A DNA stretch of 64,000 bases from an uncultured Coriobacteriaceae bacterium (GCA_902780305.1 CACZFB010000002.1:1-64000); one strand, 5' to 3'; counted from the first letter of the stretch, positions 23,369-34,877 are shown. A program made the numbers and translations. The notes: a model not told the origin generated them from the sequence alone.

Positions 23369-25321
23369 GTGGCAAGAAAGAAGAACCAAAACGGCTACGG
23401 TGAGGACGCCATCAAGGTCCTTGAGGGCCTGGACCCGGTGCGCAAGCGCCCGGGCATGTACATTGGCTCCACGAGCGCGAGCGGCCTGCACCACCTGGTG
23501 TGGGAGATCGTGGACAACTCGGTGGACGAGGCGATGGCGGGCTTCTGCTCGAAGATAACGGTCACCGTGCACGCGGACAACTCGGTGACGGTTACCGACA
23601 ACGGTCGCGGCATCCCGGTTGGTCGCCATCCGCAAAAGCGCATCCCCACCCTCGAGGTGGTGCTTACGGTGCTGCACGCGGGCGGCAAGTTCGACAACGA
23701 CGCCTACAAGGTCTCCGGCGGCCTGCATGGCGTGGGCGTGAGCGTGGTCAACGCGCTCTCCACCAGGCTCGTGGCCGAGGTAAAGCGCGACGGCGGCGTG
23801 TATCGCATGGAGTTCAGCCGCGGCAAGACCACGCAGAAGATGCAGAAGGTGGGCACCTCCAAGTCCACCGGCACGTCCATTACGTTTTGGCCCGACGAGT
23901 CCATCTTCGACACCACGACCTATAACTACGACACGCTGCACGACCACCTGCAGGAGACGGCGTTCCTCAACAAGAACCTGCGCATCGTGCTTGTGGACGA
24001 GCGCGAGCTCGAGCCCAGGCGCGACGAGTTCTGCTATGCCGGCGGCATCATCGACTTCGTGAAGTTCCTCAACGAGGAGAAGACCATCCTGCCCGGCCTG
24101 TCGCGCCCCATCTACATCCAGGGTCGCTCGGCCGACGACGCTCCGTCCGACCGCCGCGGCGAGGTGGAGGTCTCGCTGCAGTGGAACACCACCTACTCCG
24201 ATCAGGTGCTCTCGTTTGCCAACGACATCTACACCGACGAGGGCGGCATGCACCTGGAGGGCTTCCGCGCGGCGCTCACCAAGACCATTAACGACTACGC
24301 CCGCGCCAAGAAGCTGCTTAAGGACAAGGAGCCCAACCTCACTGGCGACGACGTGCGCGAGGGACTTACCGCGGTCATCTCGGTAAAGCTGCCCGACCCG
24401 CAGTTCGAGGGGCAGACCAAGGCCAAGCTGGGAAACTCCTACATGCGCACCCTCACCAACAAGGTGGTCGCACAGGGGCTGGCTGAGTACCTGGAGGAGC
24501 ACCCCAACCCCGCCAAGGAGATCTTTAAGAAGGCAAGTCAGGCGGCCAAGGGTCGCATGGCCGCCCAGAAGGCGCGTCAGGCCACGCGGCGCAAGGGCCT
24601 GCTGGAGAGCGCGAGCCTGCCCGGCAAGCTGGCCGACTGCTCGGTGCGCGACGCCGAGATGACCGAGCTCTTTATTGTAGAGGGCGATTCCGCAGGTGGC
24701 TCGGCCAAGATGGCGCGTGACCGCTCCATCCAGGCCGTCCTGCCGCTGCGCGGAAAGATCCTTAACGTGGAGCGCGTGCAGGAGCATCGCGCCCTCTCCA
24801 GCGACACCATCACGTCGCTCATTACGGCCATCGGCACGGGCGTGGGTCCCGAGTTCAACATCGAGAAGGCCCGATACCACAAGATAGTTATTATGACCGA
24901 TGCCGACGTGGACGGCGCGCACATCCGCATCCTGCTGCTCACGTTCTTCTACCGCTACATGCGGCCCATGATCGACGCTGGCTACATCTACGTGGCCCAG
25001 CCGCCGCTGTACCAGCTCAAGCCCAAGGGCCGCAAGGGTGGCAAGTACCTCTACACCGACGAGGAGCTGGCCATCGAGGCCGCCAAGTACGACGACCCCA
25101 GCCGCTACACCGTGCAGCGCTACAAGGGCCTGGGCGAGATGGATCCCGAGCAGCTGTGGGAGACCACCATGGAGCCCAAGAACCGCATCATGCTGAGGGT
25201 CACCGTGGAGGACGCCCTCGCCGCCGACCGCGCCGTCTCGGACCTCATGGGCACCACGGTCGAGAAGCGCCGCAACTTTATCCAGACCCACGCCAAGGAC
25301 GTGCGGTTCCTGGACATCTAG
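23369..25321 (+). CDS. gyrB: DNA gyrase subunit B
   Basis: The 650-residue ATPase subunit of gyrase contains EIVDNSVDEAMAG (ATP-binding Asn), VTDNGRGIPV and GLHGVGVSVVNALS in the GHKL domain, then the TOPRIM motifs EGDSAGGSAKMARDR, PLRGKILNVE and DADVDGAHIR, ending in the RNFIQTHA signature. The GTG at 23369 was chosen because AGAGAGGAA lies just upstream; the open frame extends 68 codons further upstream without homology. gyrA follows after a 230-bp gap with a large inverted repeat. Confidence 0.97.
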   Translation: MARKKNQNGYGEDAIKVLEGLDPVRKRPGMYIGSTSASGLHHLVWEIVDNSVDEAMAGFCSKITVTVHADNSVTVTDNGRGIPVGRHPQKRIPTLEVVLTVLHAGGKFDNDAYKVSGGLHGVGVSVVNALSTRLVAEVKRDGGVYRMEFSRGKTTQKMQKVGTSKSTGTSITFWPDESIFDTTTYNYDTLHDHLQETAFLNKNLRIVLVDERELEPRRDEFCYAGGIIDFVKFLNEEKTILPGLSRPIYIQGRSADDAPSDRRGEVEVSLQWNTTYSDQVLSFANDIYTDEGGMHLEGFRAALTKTINDYARAKKLLKDKEPNLTGDDVREGLTAVISVKLPDPQFEGQTKAKLGNSYMRTLTNKVVAQGLAEYLEEHPNPAKEIFKKASQAAKGRMAAQKARQATRRKGLLESASLPGKLADCSVRDAEMTELFIVEGDSAGGSAKMARDRSIQAVLPLRGKILNVERVQEHRALSSDTITSLITAIGTGVGPEFNIEKARYHKIVIMTDADVDGAHIRILLLTFFYRYMRPMIDAGYIYVAQPPLYQLKPKGRKGGKYLYTDEELAIEAAKYDDPSRYTVQRYKGLGEMDPEQLWETTMEPKNRIMLRVTVEDALAADRAVSDLMGTTVEKRRNFIQTHAKDVRFLDI

Positions 25322-25330
25322 CGTGGCTGG

Positions 25331-25403
25331 GTCCCGCGCCTTTTATCCGCCGCGCTTCGAACAGCGCTTCGCGAACTCGCGCGGCGGATAAAAGGCGCGG
25401 GAC
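25331..25403. repeat. 25-bp perfect inverted repeat between gyrB and gyrA
   Basis: Arms at 25331-25355 and 25379-25403 are perfect complements (start GTCCCGCGCCTTTTATCC) with a 23-nt loop. It begins 10 bp after the gyrB stop. It could be a terminator or a supercoiling-sensitive cruciform regulating gyrA. It does not match families A, B or D. The rest of the 230-bp gap is GC-rich, with a smaller hairpin GCGCCGC-TTC-GCGGCGC at 25529-25545 directly before gyrA. Confidence 0.85.
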
Positions 25404-25551
25404 CTCGGAAGCTGACCTGCCCGCGCGCGGGGCTGGATAACGTTGCGGCGCGGGCGCGTGGGGTCCGAGGCGGCGCGGGCGGCGCTCGGAAGCGTCCGTT
25501 CGGACTGACGGTTGTAAAAGAAGATGGTGCGCCGCTTCGCGGCGCGTTTAG

Positions 25552-28389
<2,838 letters not shown>

Positions 28390-28410
28390 CGCAACGTCTT
28401 GTCTTGAGGT

Positions 28411-28458
28411 GGGCGGCGCGTGCGGGGAGACGGACCTGGCACGCGCCGCCCCCATTTT
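28411..28458 (+). terminator. gyrA terminator hairpin
   Basis: Thirteen-bp perfect arms GGGCGGCGCGTGC (28411-28423) and GCACGCGCCGCCC (28439-28451) are followed by CCATTTTG. The weak T-run after a very stable stem fits an intrinsic terminator after gyrA, facing a convergent acyltransferase gene. Confidence 0.75.
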
Positions 28459-28512
28459 GTGCGGATGTTCGCGCGGATGTGCGGGCGGATACGGGCCTTG
28501 GGCCCCGTGGGG

Positions 28513-29547
28513 CTATGAGCCCGCGTGGGAGTCTGTGACCCTAGGGTTGCGCACCTTGGACCACGCGGCGTCAAGGAGCCGCTGCACGGGGCCTATGAGC
28601 AGTGTATCCACTCCTGCTGCGGCTGCAAACGAGAGCACGAACGCCAAGGCGGTGTGCAGCACGAACGTGAGGATTGGCATTGAGGCAAGCGAGAAGAGCC
28701 GTGTGACCCTCCATAGCACGAAGATGTGGATGATGTAGATGCCGTATTGGCGCCTTGCTACGATGCTCACGACGCGCGAGGGCCTGAGCCGCTCGCCCGC
28801 ACGGAACAGGAGCACGTAGATTCCCGCCGACTCGATGATGTAGATGGGGTTGGGGTCGTGGATGAGCTTGGACCATCCCAGGGCCTTGAGCAGGACCAAG
28901 GCGCCCCATGCGGCCACCACGACGCCTCCCACGACCCATGTGGGCACCGACCGCCTTCGCACGGCCTCCCCCAAAAGGGGAACCAGGCAGAAGAGGGCGA
29001 TCCACCCGCCGAGGGGATAGGACCAGCTGTATGGGACGGAGAGGTTCGCACACACGAACTGGGCGCCCATGTACAGGGTGAGGCAGACCACGAACGCGCG
29101 CCTCTCTCCCCCATTCGCGCCCGCGCACATCCGGGCGAGGAGTGGTGCCGCCAGCAGCATGCCAAACAGCGTGCGAACGAACCAGAGGTGTCCCTGCATC
29201 TCGTTGGAGAGCATGCTCGTCACAAAGTCGTGCGCGGCCTTCGAGAGGTCGGGAAGCGCGTCGCGGGTGTCCCAGAGCGTGATGAGCGCCACGTACAGGA
29301 CGAACGGCACCAGCACGTTGCGCGCCTTGCGAAAGTAGTACGTTGGCAGACTCTGTCGTTCGCGAACCCGCACGTTGAGTGTGCCGGAGAGCATGAAGAA
29401 GATGCCGTTGCAGGCTATGAGCGCGGGCCTTGCGACCGCGATGAACACGGGTTGGCTGGACGCGGAGGGCAGCGCGTGGACGCCCACAACCATGATTGCC
29501 GCGACGAACCTTACAAAGTCGAGCGAGTAGAGCCGCCCCCGGCTCAT
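28513..29547 (-). CDS. Acyltransferase family 3 membrane protein
   Basis: This 344-residue polytopic protein begins MSRGRLYSLDFVRFVAAIMVVGVHA, a typical start of the acyltransferase_3/OafA family, which O-acetylates surface polysaccharides or other cell-envelope glycans. Family marks are SLDFVRFVAAIMVVGVHA, then GHLWFVRTLFGMLLAAPLL and IYIIHIFVLWRV. About ten membrane segments are visible. The ATG at 29547 has AAAGGG upstream and overlaps the BFN gene stop by 4 bp (ATGA), indicating translational coupling. The substrate cannot be told from sequence. Confidence 0.85.
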   Translation of the reverse strand: MSRGRLYSLDFVRFVAAIMVVGVHALPSASSQPVFIAVARPALIACNGIFFMLSGTLNVRVRERQSLPTYYFRKARNVLVPFVLYVALITLWDTRDALPDLSKAAHDFVTSMLSNEMQGHLWFVRTLFGMLLAAPLLARMCAGANGGERRAFVVCLTLYMGAQFVCANLSVPYSWSYPLGGWIALFCLVPLLGEAVRRRSVPTWVVGGVVVAAWGALVLLKALGWSKLIHDPNPIYIIESAGIYVLLFRAGERLRPSRVVSIVARRQYGIYIIHIFVLWRVTRLFSLASMPILTFVLHTALAFVLSFAAAAGVDTLLIGPVQRLLDAAWSKVRNPRVTDSHAGS

Positions 29548-30068
29548 CCCTGCAGCCCTTTCGTCGAGAAGTCCTCCGGCGAGAGGTTCTCGACGAACTC
29601 GTGAAACGCCTCGGCCTCGCGCTCGCGTTCGTCTCGCTCGATCGAGCCGAAGTCGGGCAGGGCGGCTGTGCTCAGCACCTCGTCGCTGGCGAATATGGGC
29701 GCGCGCATGCGCACGGCCAGGGCGATGGCGTCGGACGGCCGGGCATCCACGTAGACGTCCTCTCCCGTGGTCGCCACGAGCCGGAGCTGCGCATAGAACG
29801 TGGTGCCCTCCACGTTGGTAATGGTGACGTTGCCCAGCGAGGCGCCCAGCTGGCCGATAACGCTCTGCATGAGGTCGTGCGTCATGGGGCGCTTGTGCGC
29901 GGAGTTGTCCACGCCCATGCTGATTGCCGCGGCCTCGACCCTGCCAATGCGAATGGGGAGCTGCGTCGAGGTGTCGCCGTCTCCCAAACGCGGCTTGAGC
30001 ACCACGAGCGAGGCCATGGGGCCGCCGCCCACGACCACCGACTGTATGTCCATGCGTACCAATGCCAT
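29544..30068 (-). CDS. BFN (DUF151) bifunctional-nuclease-domain protein
   Basis: The 174-residue cytoplasmic protein carries the BFN/DUF151 core: LPIRIGRVEAAAISMGV, RPMTHDLMQSVIGQLGASL, ITNVEGTTFYAQLRL and DARPSDAIALAVRM. Family members are linked to RNase/DNase activity and stress responses in some bacteria. An acidic C-terminal tail (RDEREREAEAFHEFVENL) follows. The ATG at 30068 has AAAGGCAG in front. It is co-transcribed with the acyltransferase (4-bp overlap). The upstream 320 bp hold a family A palindrome and the divergent tRNA promoter. Confidence 0.9.
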   Translation of the reverse strand: MALVRMDIQSVVVGGGPMASLVVLKPRLGDGDTSTQLPIRIGRVEAAAISMGVDNSAHKRPMTHDLMQSVIGQLGASLGNVTITNVEGTTFYAQLRLVATTGEDVYVDARPSDAIALAVRMRAPIFASDEVLSTAALPDFGSIERDEREREAEAFHEFVENLSPEDFSTKGLQG

Positions 30069-30184
30069 GTGCTGCCTTTCGTTTGACTGGTTGGTTATGG
30101 TACTCATTTATTGCGCGCGCGTAAATAGGCTGTTCGTTTGGGAGAGGTACCGTCGATAGGTTCACGGGTCGGCCAGGATGTGCC

Positions 30185-30259
30185 AGCCTATCAATAGGGG
30201 TTACCCCCTTTGATTGCCGGTGGCGGCATATCAAAGGGGGTAACCCCTATTGATAGGCT
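30185..30259. repeat. Family A palindrome, 29-bp perfect arms
   Basis: Arms at 30185-30213 and 30231-30259 with a 17-nt loop (contains TTGCCGGTGGCGGCAT). It lies in the gap between two divergent transcription units (the BFN gene and tRNA-Ile), so termination is not an obvious role here. Confidence 0.9.
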
Positions 30260-30348
30260 ACCGCCGGTTATCGATTTACGTGGCTTATGGCCGACCCGTG
30301 AACAGTAACGTCGATAGACGAACTCAACAAAAAAGTCCAGATTGACGC

Positions 30349-30377
30349 TTGACGTGATTGGGGGCTTCCGATAGTAT
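30349..30377 (+). promoter_or_regulatory. Sigma-70-type promoter of the tRNA-Ile/Ala unit
   Basis: TTGACG (30349-30354), a 17-bp spacer and TAGTAT (30372-30377) stand 14 bp before the tRNA. This is a near-consensus vegetative promoter. Confidence 0.85.
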
Positions 30378-30391
30378 ATTTCCTTGCGGAT

Positions 30392-30468
30392 GGGCCTGTA
30401 GCTCAGTTGGTCAGAGCGTCCGGCTGATAACCGGGAGGTCACAAGTTCGAGCCTTGTCAGGCCCACCA
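30392..30468 (+). tRNA. tRNA-Ile (GAT)
   Basis: The 77-nt cloverleaf has acceptor arms GGGCCTG/CAGGCCC, D-arm AGCTCAGTTGGTCAGAGC, anticodon loop CTGATAA (anticodon GAT), T-loop GTTCGAGCC and an encoded CCA. Confidence 0.96.
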
Positions 30469-30481
30469 TCCTTGACAATAG

Positions 30482-30516
30482 TCGCCCCAGCGTGAGCCGA
30501 GTCGCCGCTGGGGCGA
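30482..30516. terminator. Inverted repeat between tRNA-Ile and tRNA-Ala
   Basis: Arms of the type CGCCCCAGCG / CGCTGGGGCG form a hairpin in the tRNA spacer. There is no T-run, so it may serve as a processing structure rather than a terminator. Confidence 0.5.
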
Positions 30517-30525
30517 TTATTACGA

Positions 30526-30601
30526 GGGGACGTAGCTCAGCTGGGAGAGCGCGGGCTTTGCAAGCCTGAGGTCGTGGGTTCGATCCCCATCGTCTCCACC
30601 A
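30526..30601 (+). tRNA. tRNA-Ala (TGC)
   Basis: The 76-nt cloverleaf has acceptor GGGGACG/CGTCTCC, anticodon loop with TGC inside CTTTGCAAG, T-loop GTTCGATCC and encoded CCA. Ile and Ala tRNAs usually sit in rRNA operons; here they form a separate unit with no rRNA beside them. Confidence 0.96.
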
Positions 30602-30607
30602 TACCTT

Positions 30608-30636
30608 CGAGCCGGGGCGTTGCCTCGGCTTTTTTG
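30608..30636 (+). terminator. Intrinsic terminator after tRNA-Ala
   Basis: GAGCCGGGGC..GCCTCGGCTTTTTT: a GC-rich hairpin followed by six T residues, 6 bp after the tRNA. Confidence 0.82.
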
Positions 30637-30723
30637 ATGCCACGGTGTACCCCGTCCCAAACGGACACCACCACGCAATTTCGGGTAGAATACACCTGCA
30701 TTATTCTTCGAGAGAGGCAGTTC

Positions 30724-31488
30724 ATGGCAGCAAAACGTCCCACAACCTTTAGCATGCGCATGCCAGAGGACCTAAACGAGCGCATTCAGGCCTACGCGAC
30801 CGAGCATAGCTGCACCAAGGCGGAGGCAATGAGTCACTTTGCCCGCGCGGGCATCGAGTTGGAGGATGCGGGTCCGCAGCCGGTGGCGGAGGAGCCGAAC
30901 GAGGCTCTCAAGAGCATCCAGGAGCGCTTGGACGCCCTCAAGAACCTGCCCACGATTGAACCCGCTCCCACCACGGCCATCGTGCCGGCCGACATCCGCG
31001 ACAAAATACAGACGTATTCTGCGGAACACAACTGCAGCGAGCAGGAGGCGCTGGCGTATTATGCCCGGATAGGCATACAGATGTCGGAGGAGCAACGCCC
31101 CGCAAACGTGGGCGACTTGGCGGAGCTCTCGCATCGGCTGGACGTGCTGGCCAAGGACAACCAGGCCAAGACCGAGCAGATGCAGCAGATGGCCGAGGTC
31201 CTGGTGGAGATTCGTGGGTATACCAAGCCAGAGGAGCTTGAGCTCGAGGGCGAGATTGCCGAAGACGTCGAGGAGCCCGAGCTCACCGACGAGGAGCGGC
31301 AGCGCATTGCCGACGAGCACACGCGCCAGATCGTGAGCGACGTGATGGGTGACTATCTTGCCAAGCAGCAGGAGGCCGACGAGCAGTGGGCCGCGTCGCA
31401 GCGTGGCACCATCAACCCCTGGGTTCCCGTGCTGGTCGCCATAATAGTGAGCCTCGTGATTGGCCTGGTGCTGGTCCTTACCAGGTAG
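30724..31488 (+). CDS. Tail-anchored membrane protein with two ribbon-helix-helix-like domains
   Basis: The 254-residue protein has an RHH-like unit at about residues 6-46 (RPTTFSMRMPEDLNERIQAY.., turn, KAEAMSHFARAGIEL) and a second similar unit at 82-120 (PTTAIVPADIRDKIQTY.., EQEALAYYARIGIQM). Between and after them are predicted coiled coils (55-75, 131-165), then an acidic region, and a single C-terminal membrane segment (about 232-252) with only TR after it. RHH domains normally dimerise and bind DNA, so this could tether DNA to the membrane. That function is inferred. The ATG has GAGAGG at 7 nt. The next gene starts 17 bp downstream. Confidence 0.75.
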   Translation: MAAKRPTTFSMRMPEDLNERIQAYATEHSCTKAEAMSHFARAGIELEDAGPQPVAEEPNEALKSIQERLDALKNLPTIEPAPTTAIVPADIRDKIQTYSAEHNCSEQEALAYYARIGIQMSEEQRPANVGDLAELSHRLDVLAKDNQAKTEQMQQMAEVLVEIRGYTKPEELELEGEIAEDVEEPELTDEERQRIADEHTRQIVSDVMGDYLAKQQEADEQWAASQRGTINPWVPVLVAIIVSLVIGLVLVLTR

Positions 31489-31505
31489 TTTGGGGAGAAT
31501 ACAGC

Positions 31506-31934
31506 GTGAATACACAGGATAATACACATGGTGTTACCGTATCACCGCAGCTAGACGAGCTGTCCAGTACGCTCATGGGCGATGCGTTGGACATGCTTGC
31601 CGAAGGCGAGACCGTGGGTGTCTTGGTGGCCATGCAGGACGCACGCGACAAGGTGGAGTGTGCGGCGTTTGCCGATGACGGTCCCGACGCGCTGCTTGAG
31701 GGCGCCAGGTCCTACGTGCGCTCGCACCGGTCCGCCGTACGGTATGCCATAGCGTACGAGGGCGCCGTGGGGCTGGAGGACGGCACCTACGCCGACGCGT
31801 TGCTGCTGGAGTTCGGCGAGCGCGGGCGCCCGTCCTTCTCGGCATACTCGCTCTTTGAGGGTCGCGGCGCGGGTGATGCGTTTAGGTGGACCGACCCGGC
31901 GCCCGCCGGCGAAGAGGAGCCCCTGCTGGGGTAG
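31506..31934 (+). CDS. Hypothetical protein co-transcribed with the RHH membrane protein
   Basis: The 142-residue acidic soluble protein starts at GTG 31506 with GGGGAGAA upstream, 17 bp after the RHH gene. I recognise no family. Visible features are LSSTLMGDALDMLAEGETVGVLVAMQDARD, GARSYVRSHRSAVRYAIAYEG and LLLEFGERGRPSFSAYSLFEGRG, suggesting an alpha/beta fold with an arginine-rich middle. There is no signal peptide or membrane segment. It ends in a family D hairpin. It is probably functionally tied to the preceding gene. Confidence 0.68.
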   Translation: MNTQDNTHGVTVSPQLDELSSTLMGDALDMLAEGETVGVLVAMQDARDKVECAAFADDGPDALLEGARSYVRSHRSAVRYAIAYEGAVGLEDGTYADALLLEFGERGRPSFSAYSLFEGRGAGDAFRWTDPAPAGEEEPLLG

Positions 31935-31947
31935 CTTGCGTAGACAA

Positions 31948-31980
31948 AGGGGCTGTCCCCCTGTTCAGGGGACAGCCCCT
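31948..31980. repeat. Family D hairpin between convergent genes
   Basis: Perfect 13-bp arms AGGGGCTGTCCCC / GGGGACAGCCCCT with a 7-nt loop (CTGTTCA), placed between two convergent genes; probably a bidirectional terminator. Confidence 0.82.
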
Positions 31981-31989
31981 CAGTACAGC

Positions 31990-32448
31990 TTAGTACCAGG
32001 TGCCGTCGTTTGCCTGCCAGTGGCTGGACACGCCCTGCGGTCCGTACTCTCCGTGCGTGGAGCTCTCCTCGCAGCGGTAGACGCAGACGAAATTGCCGTC
32101 CTTGTCGTACACGTGGAAGGCCCATCCGCACCCGGCAGGCGCGGGCTCTGCCCACACCTTGGTCCAGTTATAGGTCCAGAACGTCGCCCACCATTTGCCT
32201 GAACTGCCCTTGTGCCACTCCGCATAGACAGGTTGGCCCCAGTCATCGCCAATGGTAACCTTCTCGCCCTCGTAGTGATCGGCGCTCTGCTGCTGAGCCC
32301 AGGTGCCCTGGGCCTGCTCGGAGCCGTCGTTGGCGAGTGCCGGGCGGGGGCTTCCCGCGACGAGGATGCCGGTTACGGCGAGGGCGCAGGCGAGGCCGGC
32401 GATGATGGACTTGCGGGCGGTGTTGGTCTTGAAGGTCTTGGTGGTCAT
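31990..32448 (-). CDS. Small secreted aromatic-rich protein
   Basis: The 152-residue protein has a clear signal peptide: basic MTTKTFKTNTARKS, a hydrophobic core IIAGLACALAVTGILVAG, and a cleavage site after PALA (residue 39). The mature part of about 113 residues is rich in Trp and Tyr (WHKGSSGKWWATFWTYNWTKVW) with three Cys and no anchor. AAGGAGAGAG precedes the ATG. No domain is recognised; the aromatic content recalls carbohydrate- or cell-wall-binding modules, but this is a guess. The 240-bp gap upstream to typA holds no recognisable gene. Confidence 0.75.
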   Translation of the reverse strand: MTTKTFKTNTARKSIIAGLACALAVTGILVAGSPRPALANDGSEQAQGTWAQQQSADHYEGEKVTIGDDWGQPVYAEWHKGSSGKWWATFWTYNWTKVWAEPAPAGCGWAFHVYDKDGNFVCVYRCEESSTHGEYGPQGVSSHWQANDGTWY

Positions 32449-32643
32449 GGCTCTCTCTCCTTGGTCGTTTGTGTTGCGGCTCTTCTTGCCGCGCTGACCA
32501 TTACTACGTGCCTACAGGCGTCTCGTCTCACGGCTTTTCTTGCATGTGGCGCTTTTGTGATGCGGTGCGGTTCGGTCGGCAGGCACCGCTCATCTGTTGC
32601 TTTGGGGAAGACGACCCTGCCGTGCGGTGAGAAGGGCATCTCT

Positions 32644-32652
32644 TGCTAGAAT
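32644..32652 (+). promoter_or_regulatory. Extended -10 promoter candidate for typA
   Basis: TTGCTAGAAT contains TGn-TAGAAT, an extended -10 element, 37 bp before the typA start. The -35 region (near 32623) is poor, as is usual for such promoters. Confidence 0.5.
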
Positions 32653-32688
32653 CTGTCGGTCAATCATTCATGCAAACGAGAGGTTCTC

Positions 32689-34530
32689 ATGCTCCAAGAG
32701 AATATTCGAAACATCGCCATCATTGCCCACGTAGACCACGGCAAGACCACGCTGGTGGACCAAATGCTGCGCGCGTCGGGCGCGTTTAGGGAAGGTCAGC
32801 AGGTGCAGGAGCGCGTGCTGGACTCCAACGACCAGGAGCGCGAGCGCGGCATTACCATCCTCGCCAAGAACATCTCCATTACCTACCAGGGCATAAAGAT
32901 CAACGTTATCGACACCCCGGGACACGCCGACTTTGGCGGCGAGGTGGAGCGTGTGCTCAAGATGGCCGACGGCGCGTTGCTGCTCGTGGACGCTGCCGAG
33001 GGGCCCATGCCGCAAACGCGTTTCGTCCTGCGTCATGCCATCGCGTGCGGGTTGCACGTTATGGTGGTGGTCAACAAGATCGACCGTGATGGCGCCAACC
33101 CCGAGCGCGCCATGGAGTCCAGCCTGGACCTCATGATGGACCTGGGCGCCACCGACGAGCAGATTGAGTTCGCCATGGAGCACGTGGTGTATGCCTCGGC
33201 GGTCAACGGGTTCGCTCGTCTGGAGGCTGACGGCGCGAACGAGGGCGACATGCTGCCTTTGCTCGACATGATCGTGGATGCCATCCCCGCGCCGGACGTG
33301 GAGCCTGAGGGCCCGTTGGCCATGCAGTGCGTGACGGTGGACCATTCCAGCTATGTGGGCCGCATTGGCATTGGACGCGTGTTTAGCGGCACCATCCACG
33401 CGGGCGAGCGCATCCTGGTGGTAAAGAACGATGGTAGCCGCGCGATGGCGCAGGTGAAGCAGCTCTTTACCTTTGACTACCTTGGCCGCAAGGAGTGCGG
33501 CGAGGTGGAGGCGGGCGACATCGCCGCCGTGGTTGGCGTGGACGGCACCGACATCGGCGACGTGTACACCGACCCCGACGACCCCGTGGAGCTCGACCCC
33601 ATCGCCATCGACCCCCCTACCCTCTCCATCGTGTTCGAGGCCAGCACCAGTCCGCTCGTGGGTCGCGACGGCGACATCGTGGGCGGCCGGCAGCTCAAGG
33701 AGCGCCTGATGGCCGAGCGCGAGAACAACGTGACCATGCGCATCGAGGAGCTGCCCGACAAGACCGGCATCGAGGTGGCGGGCCGCGGCATCCTACACCT
33801 CTCGGTACTTATGGAGCAGATGCGCCGCGAGGGCTTCGAGTTCCAGGTTGGCCGTCCGCGCGTGCTCTTTAAGAAGGGCGAGGGTGGCGTGAGGCTGGAG
33901 CCGGTGGAGCAGGCTGTGGTGGAGTGTCCCAACGAGTACTCGGGCAAGGTCATCGAGACCTTTGGCAACGTGGGCGGCACCATGGTGAGCATGGAGGCTG
34001 GCGAGACACAAACGCACCTGGAGTTCAACATTCCCACGCGTGGCATCATGGGCCTCAAGACGCGCATCCTCAACGTGACCCACGGCGAGGGAGTGTTCTA
34101 TCATACGTTCTTGGAGTACGGCCCGTTTGCCGGCGACATTGGTGGCCGCAAGAACGGTGCCATGATATCCATGAGCACCGAGAAGGCCGTGGCCTACGCC
34201 CTGGGCACACTGCAGGAGCGTGGCAGTCTGTTTGTGGGTCCTGGCGACGAGTGCTATGAGGGCATGTTGGTGGGCGAGCGTCCACGGCCCGACGACATGG
34301 TGGTAAACATCGCCCGCACCAAGCAGCTGGGAAACCAGCGCTCCAGCACCGCCGACATCGCCGTACAGCTGACGCCCCCGCGCACCTTTACGCTGGAGGA
34401 GGCGCTCGAGTACATTATGGATGACGAGCTGGTGGAGATTACGCCCAAGAACATCCGCATGCGCAAGCGCATCCTCAACGAGACGGATCGACGCAAGTGG
34501 GCGGTGCGACACGGCCTGGTAAAGAAGTAG
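32689..34530 (+). CDS. typA: Ribosome-associated translational GTPase TypA/BipA
   Basis: The 613-residue translational GTPase of the EF-G/LepA type binds the ribosome and supports growth under stress and 50S assembly. G motifs are [15 protein letters not shown] (G1), RGITI (G2), DTPGHADF (G3), NKID (G4) and YASAVNG (G5). The later domains show [22 protein letters not shown], then the BipA-specific C-terminal region containing [23 protein letters not shown] and [19 protein letters not shown], which separates it from LepA and EF-G. Length is normal. Confidence 0.97.
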   Translation: MLQENIRNIAIIAHVDHGKTTLVDQMLRASGAFREGQQVQERVLDSNDQERERGITILAKNISITYQGIKINVIDTPGHADFGGEVERVLKMADGALLLVDAAEGPMPQTRFVLRHAIACGLHVMVVVNKIDRDGANPERAMESSLDLMMDLGATDEQIEFAMEHVVYASAVNGFARLEADGANEGDMLPLLDMIVDAIPAPDVEPEGPLAMQCVTVDHSSYVGRIGIGRVFSGTIHAGERILVVKNDGSRAMAQVKQLFTFDYLGRKECGEVEAGDIAAVVGVDGTDIGDVYTDPDDPVELDPIAIDPPTLSIVFEASTSPLVGRDGDIVGGRQLKERLMAERENNVTMRIEELPDKTGIEVAGRGILHLSVLMEQMRREGFEFQVGRPRVLFKKGEGGVRLEPVEQAVVECPNEYSGKVIETFGNVGGTMVSMEAGETQTHLEFNIPTRGIMGLKTRILNVTHGEGVFYHTFLEYGPFAGDIGGRKNGAMISMSTEKAVAYALGTLQERGSLFVGPGDECYEGMLVGERPRPDDMVVNIARTKQLGNQRSSTADIAVQLTPPRTFTLEEALEYIMDDELVEITPKNIRMRKRILNETDRRKWAVRHGLVKK

Positions 34531-34549
34531 CCGCGAAGACCGGCTAGTG

Positions 34550-34582
34550 GTGGTATTTGGGGGACTGTCCCCCAAATACCAC
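34550..34582. repeat. Family D palindrome after typA
   Basis: Perfect 15-bp arms GTGGTATTTGGGGGA / TCCCCCAAATACCAC with a 3-nt CTG loop, 20 bp after the typA stop; likely terminator. Confidence 0.88.
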
Positions 34583-34671
34583 GGGCGTGCCTACGGGAAA
34601 TCTTTTCGAGCGGATTTGAGACACTCATCGCGGTGCCCCTACACGTGGTAGAAAACACGGTCTTCGATGAC

Positions 34672-34735
34672 AAAAGGAGCGCGGTTGCGACCGCGCTCCT
34701 TTTCTAACAAAAAAACGCTCCCGTTGTGGGAGCGC
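34672..34735 (-). terminator. Terminators downstream of the tRNA-Ser cluster
   Basis: Two hairpins occur: AAAAGGAGCGCGGT / ACCGCGCTCCTTTT (34672-34703, 14-bp perfect arms, usable in both directions) and CGCTCCC / GGGAGCG (34716-34734), which on the minus strand is followed by seven T residues. Confidence 0.8.
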
Positions 34736-34740
34736 AAAAA

Positions 34741-34872
34741 CTAACCAATGGCGGAGGAGGAGGGATTCCCGCGTCCCGCTTCGCGGAACGCTCGTGGCCT
34801 CGCTGTCGCTCGGCCCGCGAGAAGCCGGAGGGCTTCTCGCGACCTTGCGGTTCGAATCCCCTGTGAGCTCCC
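34741..34872 (-). pseudogene. tRNA-Ser 3'-end remnant next to an intact tRNA-Ser
   Basis: Positions 34741-34768 repeat without mismatch the 28 bp at 34907-34934, which hold the 3' end of the intact tRNA-Ser(CGA) including its CCA and downstream flank. Both copies are followed (minus strand) by a hairpin-plus-T-run terminator, so a tRNA-terminator unit was duplicated. The rest of this copy no longer folds as a tRNA; it contains an 11-bp inverted repeat (34816-34841) and a stray T-loop-like GGTTCGAATCC (34849-34859). It may be decayed, or an att-like scar of an integrated element. Confidence 0.65.
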
Positions 34873-34877
34873 CTAAC

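Noticed and set aside
30392-30601. tRNA-Ile/tRNA-Ala pair considered as part of an rRNA operon
   Set aside because: No 16S or 23S sequence flanks them, and they have their own promoter and terminator.
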